A stretch of 6,625 bases of DNA. Source: an uncultured bacterium (GTDB taxonomy: Bacteria > Actinomycetota > UBA4738 > HRBIN12). The stretch spans positions 1 through 6,625 of the forward strand of contig CALGFI010000085.1 of the NCBI GenBank assembly GCA_937881155.1, written 5' to 3'. The notes beneath the pieces were generated by a model. The model did not search any database, was not told the DNA's origin, and worked only from the letters and a program-made list of their open reading frames with translations. Positions 1 to 5,625 of the stretch are shown here, piece by piece; position 1 is the first letter of the stretch, and each line of letters begins with the position of its first letter. Position numbers and translations under genes: made by a program.

Positions 1-1573
1 CGAGCATCCCATCGATGGCGAACACCACCTGGTTCACGCCGAACCCGCGCATCGCCCCGGCCGGCGGGTTGTTCGTGTAGACCGCCGTCGATTCGACGTC
101 GACGGCGCCGAACCGATAGGCGCCGCACGCGTGTCCCGCGGCGCGCTCGAGCACCTTGTCGCCGACGCTCGCATACGCGCCGGTGTCCCCGACGATCCGA
201 GCCCGCACGGCGGTCAGACGCCCTTCGTCGTCGCACCCGACCGTGTACGTCATCGTCAGCGGGTGGCGCTTGGGGTGGAACCGGAGGCTCTCGGCGCGGC
301 TCATCGTGAGCAGGACGGGACGGCCGGTGGCGACGGCGCCGAGCGCGGCGTGGCACTGCACGTTCAGGTCCTCCTTGGCGCCGAACGCTCCCCCGTTCGC
401 GACCTGCGTGACGCGTACGCGCTCCTCCGGCCAGCCAAGGAACGACGCGATCTGATGCCGGTCCTCCCACACGCCCTGACCTTGCGACGAGACGTGCAGC
501 GTGCCGTCGGACTGGGGAACCGCGAGGGCCGACTCGGGCTCGAGAAACGCGTGCTCGATGAACTGCGTTCGGAACGTCTCGGTCAGCACGTGGGTCGACC
601 GTTGGAGCCCTGCGTCGACGTCGCCGCGACGAACGATCGACGTCGAGAGCACGTTGCCGTTCTCGTGCAGTCGCGGCGCGTCGGGCTCCAGCGCCGCGAA
701 CGGGTCCGTGACCGGTTCGAGCACCTCGTACTCGACGTCGACGAGCTCGGCGGCCTCGCGGGCGTCGTGGCGGCTCTCCCCCACGACGACCGCAAGGACG
801 TCGCCGACGTACCGCGTGATCTCGCCCTCGGCGACGATCTGCGGCCAGTCCTTGGTGATCGCGCCCTGAACGCGTTGACCGGGGACGTCGCCCGCCAGTA
901 GCACCGCGACGACGCGCGGATGCGCGCGAGCCCGCCCGACGTCGATCCGCACCACGCGCGCTCGGGGGTGGTCGGAGAACCGGAGCGCGCCGTGCAGCAT
1001 CCCGGGCGCAGACAGGTCGTTCACGTACGGCTTGTCGCCGAGTGCCAGCTCCCGTCCTTGGTAGCGAGCGGTACGCGACCCGATCCGACCCGACAGGTCC
1101 GGTTGGGGCATCGGCTCGCCGAGACGCGACCGCGCGACCATCTCGACCGCGTCGACGATCTTGATGTACCCGGTGCACCTGCACAGGTTCCCGGCGAGCG
1201 AGCGTCCGATCTCCTCGCGTGACGGTGACGGGTTCTTCGCCAGCAGGCCCTCGGCCTTCATCACGATCCCCGGCGAGCAGAACCCGCACTGCGACGCGCC
1301 GGAGACCACGAACCCGTCCGCCCACCGGTCGCGCTCCTCGGGTGGGAGACCTTCCTGTGTCATCACCTGACGCCCCGCCGCGCGCTCGGCCTTTTGCGCG
1401 CACGACACGACGGCCTTGCCGTCGATCAGCACCGTGCAGGCGCCGCACGAGCCCTCCGGCGCGCACCCGTCCTTCACCGAGGTGACACCCAAGTCGTCGC
1501 GGAGCACGTCGAGGAGGCTCGCGCCTGGTCCAACGTCGACCGACACCGCGCGCCCGTTCAGCGTGAAGTCCAC
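1..1573 (-). CDS. Fused [2Fe-2S]/molybdopterin hydroxylase, xanthine dehydrogenase superfamily (N-terminal 524 codons; 3' end outside window)
   Basis: Probable molybdenum hydroxylase that oxidises a purine-like N-heterocycle, with the iron-sulfur and molybdopterin parts in one chain. The minus-strand frame from the GTG at 1573 stays open to the left edge. Residues 1-60 are a plant-type ferredoxin domain (Cys37, Cys43, Cys46, Cys58). Residues about 75-146 are the second [2Fe-2S] domain (Cys96, Cys99, Cys131, Cys133; motifs QCGFCSPG and LCRCTGY). After a short linker the molybdopterin domain starts near residue 165, with EHAFLEPE (340-347), Gln364 and GQG (365-367), NGGAFGAKED (393-402) and AMRGFGVNQ (507-515). 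By family comparison, Glu401 and Arg509 match substrate-contacting residues of xanthine oxidase. The Fe-S/Mo fusion and the MRGFGVNQ motif fit the selenium-dependent xanthine dehydrogenase / E. coli XdhD group better than CoxL. The FAD subunit is not in view. It starts 1 base after the hydrolase stop, with GAGG four bases upstream of the GTG. The class is well supported; substrate and selenium use are inferred. Confidence 0.93.
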   Translation of the reverse strand, partial: MDFTLNGRAVSVDVGPGASLLDVLRDDLGVTSVKDGCAPEGSCGACTVLIDGKAVVSCAQKAERAAGRQVMTQEGLPPEERDRWADGFVVSGASQCGFCSPGIVMKAEGLLAKNPSPSREEIGRSLAGNLCRCTGYIKIVDAVEMVARSRLGEPMPQPDLSGRIGSRTARYQGRELALGDKPYVNDLSAPGMLHGALRFSDHPRARVVRIDVGRARAHPRVVAVLLAGDVPGQRVQGAITKDWPQIVAEGEITRYVGDVLAVVVGESRHDAREAAELVDVEYEVLEPVTDPFAALEPDAPRLHENGNVLSTSIVRRGDVDAGLQRSTHVLTETFRTQFIEHAFLEPESALAVPQSDGTLHVSSQGQGVWEDRHQIASFLGWPEERVRVTQVANGGAFGAKEDLNVQCHAALGAVATGRPVLLTMSRAESLRFHPKRHPLTMTYTVGCDDEGRLTAVRARIVGDTGAYASVGDKVLERAAGHACGAYRFGAVDVESTAVYTNNPPAGAMRGFGVNQVVFAIDGML

Positions 1574-1574
1574 G

Positions 1575-2789
1575 TCACCTCGCCCCCGCGGCGGCAACGT
1601 AGCGCTCGGGGAACGCGGCGTACCACGCCGCCGCGAGCGGGAGGTGATCGACCGGACACTGGTCGTCCACGCTGTGCGCGTACACCTCGTTCGCCGGTCC
1701 GAACCCGATCGTGGGGATCTCGAGCTTCCCGGCGCTCGACACGCCGTTCGTCGAGAACACCCACCGGCCGATCTGTGGCGTCATCCCGAGGGCACGCTCC
1801 GAGGTCTCGACCGCCGCGCGAACGCCGTGATGATCCTCCGGCGTCACCCACGTCCGGAAGTACTTGTCGGTCGAGAGGGTCAGCCCCGTGTACGCCCGCC
1901 CCTCGTACGTGAGCAGCTCGACCGTCGCGGCACCCTCCTGCACGGAGGGCAGCGCCTCGAGCTCGGCCCGAGCCGACTCGACCGTCTCTCCAATCGTCAG
2001 GCGCCGGTCCAGGTAGATCGTGCAACCGTCGGGCACGGCGTTCAACGAGGGTGTCTGGGCGTCGATCTTCGATACGACCACCGTTCCCTTCCCCAGGAAC
2101 GGGTCGGACGCGAGGCGTTCGTTCAGGGCCTCGATCTGCTCGACGATCGGCGCCATCCGATAGATCGCGTTCACCCCGCGCTCCGGCGCCGACGCGTGCG
2201 CCGCTCGTCCCGTCGTGTGGAGCGCGAACTCGGCGCGCCCGCGATGTCCCCGGTAGACCTGCAGGTTCGTCGCCTCGCCGAGCACGACGATCTCGGCCTT
2301 GGGGATCGTGTTCGTCAGCAGGTACTCGAGGGCGAGGCCGTCACAGTCCTCTTCCTGGACCGTCCCCACGACCCACAGCGTGAACCGAGACGTATCGATG
2401 CCGAGCCGCCGCAGCAGCGCGCCCCCGTGCACCATCGACGCGATCGCGGCCTTGTTGTCCGACGCGCCGCGGCCGTAGAGCACGCCGTTCTCGATCGTCG
2501 CCGTGAACGGCTCCGTCCGCCACAGCGACGGGTCGCCCGTGTTCACCACGTCGATGTGCGAGTCGAACACGATGTGCACCGGCCCGTCGCCGATCCGCCC
2601 GATCACGCTGCCGAACCCGTCCACGACCACGTCGTCGAACCCGACCGCCTTCATCTCCTCGCCGATCCGCTGGACGACCGCGTTCTCGTCCCGCGAGAGG
2701 CTCGGCCGTTCGATCAGGTCGGCCAGGAACCGGGTGACGTCGTCGCGAAGACCTTCTGCTCCCTGCGCGTAGCGTTCGTCGACGTTCAT
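1575..2789 (-). CDS. ygeY: YgeY-type M20 family metallohydrolase, 404 aa
   Basis: Zinc-type M20 amidohydrolase/peptidase, probably cytosolic since no signal peptide is visible. It would hydrolyse an amide or ureido bond of a small catabolic intermediate. The M20 active site is complete: SHIDV with metal ligand His78 and Asp80, GRGASDNK with bridging Asp111, QEED with catalytic Glu146 and metal Glu147, GEATN with Glu172, and YAHSVDD with His372. The dimerisation (lid) domain falls at about residues 185-295. The length and the motifs around GEATNLQVYRGHRGR and GPANEVYAHSVDD match my recollection of YgeY, called a selenium-metabolism-linked hydrolase because of its gene neighbourhood. DapE and ArgE are the main alternatives, but the adjacent XDH-type gene favours YgeY. 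The ATG at 2789 overlaps the upstream TGA (ATGA) and has GGTGGG just upstream. The open frame continues upstream to 3290, but that part lies inside the PLP gene and has no M20 similarity. The symbol reflects family resemblance, not proven function. Confidence 0.9.
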   Translation of the reverse strand: MNVDERYAQGAEGLRDDVTRFLADLIERPSLSRDENAVVQRIGEEMKAVGFDDVVVDGFGSVIGRIGDGPVHIVFDSHIDVVNTGDPSLWRTEPFTATIENGVLYGRGASDNKAAIASMVHGGALLRRLGIDTSRFTLWVVGTVQEEDCDGLALEYLLTNTIPKAEIVVLGEATNLQVYRGHRGRAEFALHTTGRAAHASAPERGVNAIYRMAPIVEQIEALNERLASDPFLGKGTVVVSKIDAQTPSLNAVPDGCTIYLDRRLTIGETVESARAELEALPSVQEGAATVELLTYEGRAYTGLTLSTDKYFRTWVTPEDHHGVRAAVETSERALGMTPQIGRWVFSTNGVSSAGKLEIPTIGFGPANEVYAHSVDDQCPVDHLPLAAAWYAAFPERYVAAAGAR

Positions 2790-4141
2790 CGGCCCACCAA
2801 CGTGCCGTTCCGGTCGACGCCGGTGAACAGGACCGCGACGCGCTCGCCCCGGTGCAGGCGTCCTCGTCGCGACAGCTCCATGAGGCCGGCGAGTCCCGCC
2901 GAACCCGTGGGGTCGACGTCGATGCCGCTCGCCTCGCGCGCGAGCGTGTTCGCGTCGCGGAGCGTTTCCTCCGAGACGAGCACCGGTGACCCGTCCGTCG
3001 CCAGCATGCCGCCGACGACCGCCGCCCAGTCGTACGTCTCGTCGTCGAGGATCCCGTCGGCGATGCTTCGCGGTTCGGTCTCCCACGGCCACATGACCTC
3101 GGACCGGTTCGACCGCGCCCAGGTCATCGCGTCGACGATCCCCTCCGGCGTCGCCTCGTATCCGGCACGCTGCCGGACGCGGACGTACGCACGCTCCAGC
3201 GGATGCGCGCTCTCGGTCTGCACGGCATGGATACGCGGCAGACGCTCCGGGGCCTCGAGCAGCGCGGCGTCCTCGAACGCGCGGATGCACGCGCTCGCCA
3301 GCGCGCCCCCGCCGATCTGCACGACGAGCGCGTCGAGCGCCTCACCCGCGCGCGCGAGCTGAGCGACGAGCTCGTACCCGAGCGTCTCGCCACCCTCGAT
3401 CGTCAGGCCGTTGCCCGGACCCTGACACGTGAACGGGATCGCGCCCTCGGCGATCGCGCGTAGCAGCGCCGCGTACGTCGGGTCGCCGACGCCCTCCTCC
3501 TCCCGGTCACAGATATCCATCCTCGCGCCGAGCTCGTGCAGCCGGCGGACCACCGCGTGGTCCGCCCACGTCGGGATGAACACACGGAGCGGGCGCTCTG
3601 CCGCGCGCGCCACGACGGCCGCCGCGAGCGCCGCGTTGCCGCAGCTGGCGATGGCGAGCTCACGTCCGTCGATCGACCCGAGGCCGGTCTGCTCCGCGAC
3701 CAGCAGGTGGATCATCAGTCCCATCAGGTGCCGCGCCTTGTGCGACCCGGACACGTTCCCCGTCTCATCTTTGACCCACACGTCGCATCCCAGTCGCCCG
3801 GACAGCCCGTCGCTCCGTTCGAATGGCGTCTCGACGAATCCATGTCCGTCGACGGCGGCGACCGCCTTGTCGAGCTGCTCGACTAGGTGGACGTGGTCGT
3901 CGTCGCTCATCCCGTGGGCGCGGCCGAGGTGGTACGAGTGGAACAGCTCGCGGAAGCGTACGAACGGGTTCCGATCGTCGCCATCGGGGAACGAGACGTG
4001 CGTCGGGTCGATCTCGCGAACCATCACGTGGTCGCGGTCGTCGCCGTTCGCGCTCGGACAGCGGAACGGGAACGGCTCGTCGACCGGCGCGGTGAACCCG
4101 CAGCCCTCGCAGACCACGGACGTCGCCGGCGCTACCCTCAC
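2786..4141 (-). CDS. Fold-type-II PLP-dependent enzyme, threonine-synthase-like, 451 aa
   Basis: PLP enzyme of the threonine synthase / serine-threonine dehydratase fold, expected to catalyse a beta- or gamma-elimination or replacement on an amino-acid substrate in the cytosol. The likely PLP lysine is Lys135 in GSHKAR, preceded by VKDET (123-127). The cofactor-contacting loop is SCGN (166-169), where threonine synthases and dehydratases usually have S/T-x-GN. The phosphate-cradle glycine loop is GGGALAS (277-283), and TGSAGLAG (412-419) is the C-terminal serine loop. An N-terminal Cys11-x2-Cys14...Cys28 element resembles the zinc-ribbon-like start seen in many threonine-synthase-like proteins, though no clear fourth cysteine is seen. 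I chose the GTG at 4141 because it forms a GTGA overlap with the upstream stop, has GGGGA seven bases upstream, and keeps the Cys element. An ATG at Met40 would lose it. The open frame runs upstream to 4777 but only as a shadow of the previous gene. It lacks the YgeX (diaminopropionate ammonia-lyase) motifs I know, so the exact reaction is unassigned. Confidence 0.88.
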   Translation of the reverse strand: MRVAPATSVVCEGCGFTAPVDEPFPFRCPSANGDDRDHVMVREIDPTHVSFPDGDDRNPFVRFRELFHSYHLGRAHGMSDDDHVHLVEQLDKAVAAVDGHGFVETPFERSDGLSGRLGCDVWVKDETGNVSGSHKARHLMGLMIHLLVAEQTGLGSIDGRELAIASCGNAALAAAVVARAAERPLRVFIPTWADHAVVRRLHELGARMDICDREEEGVGDPTYAALLRAIAEGAIPFTCQGPGNGLTIEGGETLGYELVAQLARAGEALDALVVQIGGGALASACIRAFEDAALLEAPERLPRIHAVQTESAHPLERAYVRVRQRAGYEATPEGIVDAMTWARSNRSEVMWPWETEPRSIADGILDDETYDWAAVVGGMLATDGSPVLVSEETLRDANTLAREASGIDVDPTGSAGLAGLMELSRRGRLHRGERVAVLFTGVDRNGTLVGR

Positions 4142-5625
4142 GCGGCCATCCCCGATCGAGCGTTGAACGCGCGGATCGCCTCGTCCCATTCCGGCAGCAG
4201 ATCCCGGAGCGAACGCCAGAACGCCTGGTCTTCGCGCGCCACGAAGTCCTCGACGGAGACGCCCTGCTGCTCGACCCACGTGAAGTAGCCGAGGTTGAAG
4301 ACGCGTCGCCGGTCCTCCTCGGTGAGCTGCAGCATGTCGCCGGTTCCCTGCCCCTCGAGCGACCGGCCGAAGGTCTCCGCGGCCTCCGTCTGGCCGAACC
4401 CTCCGGGGAAGTCGCGCGCCAGGACCTTGTCCACCTCGGTTCGGTACATCGCCGCGCCGTCCGTGGCGACGGTGACGACGACGTCGTCGGCGCCGAGCCG
4501 CAGCAGCTTCGCCGTCTTGATCGCGGCGAGCACGTTGCAGATGCTCGACAGGCCGAAGGCATCGAGCGCCTCGATCACGCGCTCGTGGACGCCGCGCGCA
4601 CGGAGGAACGCCCGTCCCTCCGCGGTGTTGAACAGCACGTTCAGACGATCGGTGTCTCGGTCGCTCACGTCGGCGACGACGTCGGTGTTCATGACGTTGT
4701 GGATCAGCGGCACGTGCTTGTCTCCGATCCCCTGGATGTTGTGCTCGCCGAACCCGTTGCGGAGCAGCGTCGGACATTCGAGCGCCTCAGCCACGACGAT
4801 CTGCGCCCCGAACCGGTCCTTCAGGTGGTCCCCGGCGCCCAGCGTCCCGGCCGACCCCGACGCCGCGACGAAGGCCCGCAGGCGGAGCGACGGTTCGGAA
4901 TCGCGAAACGAGTCGAACACGCGCTCGAGCGCGGAACCCGTGACGAGCAGGTGCACGAGGTGGTTGGGGTACTCGGAGAACTGATTGAGGATGACGTTCG
5001 CCGGATCCCGCGCGAGACGGTTGCACTCGTCGTAGATCTCCTTGACGTTGCTCTCGACGCCAGCCGTTCGCACGATGTCGGACGGTTCGCTGACCCAGCG
5101 TTCGAGCCATTCGAATCGCTCCCGGCTCATCCCCTCGGGCAGCACCGCGACGCCACGACATCCCATGATCCGGCTGATCGCCACGCCGCCTCGGCAATAG
5201 TTGCCGGTCGACGGCCACACCGCCCGCTGCGAGGTGGGATCGAATCCGCGCGTCACGACGCGCGGCGCGAGACAGGCGTACGCCGCCAGCACCTTGTGCG
5301 CGCCGATCATGGGGAATCGGTCACCGAGCGCGACCACGATGCGCGCGTCGACGCCGGTGAGCTCGGTCGGAAGCACGACGTGCTCCGGGACGTCGACGGT
5401 CGAGCGGCGGTCGGGGCCGTTGTACCAGTGGACGCGGAACAGGTTCAGCGGATGCGCGGCGTCGGGGTCGACCGACTCGAGCTCCGAATGGATGCGCCGC
5501 GGAATCTTCCCCGGGTCGGCGAGCTGCTCGAACGTCGGCAGCGCGATGCCCGCCTCCGCCAAGCGCTCGACGACGCGCTCGTCGGCCGAGACATCGGCGC
5601 CGATCATCGCCCTCGTCCGCACCAC
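4138..5625 (-). CDS. Fold-type-II PLP-dependent enzyme, cysteine-synthase-like, 495 aa
   Basis: First gene of the apparent operon. It has the cysteine synthase / tryptophan synthase beta fold, but at 495 residues is much longer than O-acetylserine sulfhydrylase (about 310). An N-terminal region of roughly 85 residues precedes the core. The likely PLP lysine is Lys111 in IGAHK, the asparagine loop is PSTGNYCRGG (138-147), a VLPEGMSRER segment (161-170) matches the family's MPE-MS-ER region, and the phosphate loop is GSAGTLGAG (257-265). The following HNIQGIG motif also matches cysteine-synthase-like proteins. About 100 residues after the core (DMLQLTEEDRRR onward) have no function I recognise. 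The substrate is unknown; an ammonia-lyase or beta-replacement role is inferred from fold and context. Three starts are possible: tandem GTGs at 5625 and 5622, and an ATG at 5607 with GAGG just upstream. The first gives the listed length. Its stop overlaps the next PLP gene by 4 bases, implying coupled translation. Confidence 0.88.
   Translation of the reverse strand: MVRTRAMIGADVSADERVVERLAEAGIALPTFEQLADPGKIPRRIHSELESVDPDAAHPLNLFRVHWYNGPDRRSTVDVPEHVVLPTELTGVDARIVVALGDRFPMIGAHKVLAAYACLAPRVVTRGFDPTSQRAVWPSTGNYCRGGVAISRIMGCRGVAVLPEGMSRERFEWLERWVSEPSDIVRTAGVESNVKEIYDECNRLARDPANVILNQFSEYPNHLVHLLVTGSALERVFDSFRDSEPSLRLRAFVAASGSAGTLGAGDHLKDRFGAQIVVAEALECPTLLRNGFGEHNIQGIGDKHVPLIHNVMNTDVVADVSDRDTDRLNVLFNTAEGRAFLRARGVHERVIEALDAFGLSSICNVLAAIKTAKLLRLGADDVVVTVATDGAAMYRTEVDKVLARDFPGGFGQTEAAETFGRSLEGQGTGDMLQLTEEDRRRVFNLGYFTWVEQQGVSVEDFVAREDQAFWRSLRDLLPEWDEAIRAFNARSGMAA

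Noticed and set aside
131..901. 256-codon plus-strand open frame at the left end
   Set aside because: It is antisense to the molybdopterin domain of the hydroxylase, whose conserved motifs are unambiguous on the minus strand.
1..1573. Selenocysteine codon in the hydroxylase
   Set aside because: No in-frame TGA occurs in the visible part; in this family selenium is thought to be a labile cofactor, not a coded residue.
2790..3290. Upstream extension of the M20 hydrolase to 571 residues
   Set aside because: The extra residues are an out-of-frame reading of the second PLP gene; the M20 fold begins at the ATG at 2789, which also gives a typical ATGA overlap.
1416..3362. 648-codon plus-strand open frame
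   Set aside because: It is antisense to the hydrolase, the hydroxylase start and part of the second PLP gene, all with complete active-site motifs. Its product is Arg/Pro/His-rich with no recognisable domain, as expected of GC-rich antisense frames.
4142..4777. Upstream extension of the second PLP enzyme to 663 residues
   Set aside because: The extension is an out-of-frame shadow of the first PLP gene; the GTG at 4141 gives a normal length and a GTGA overlap.
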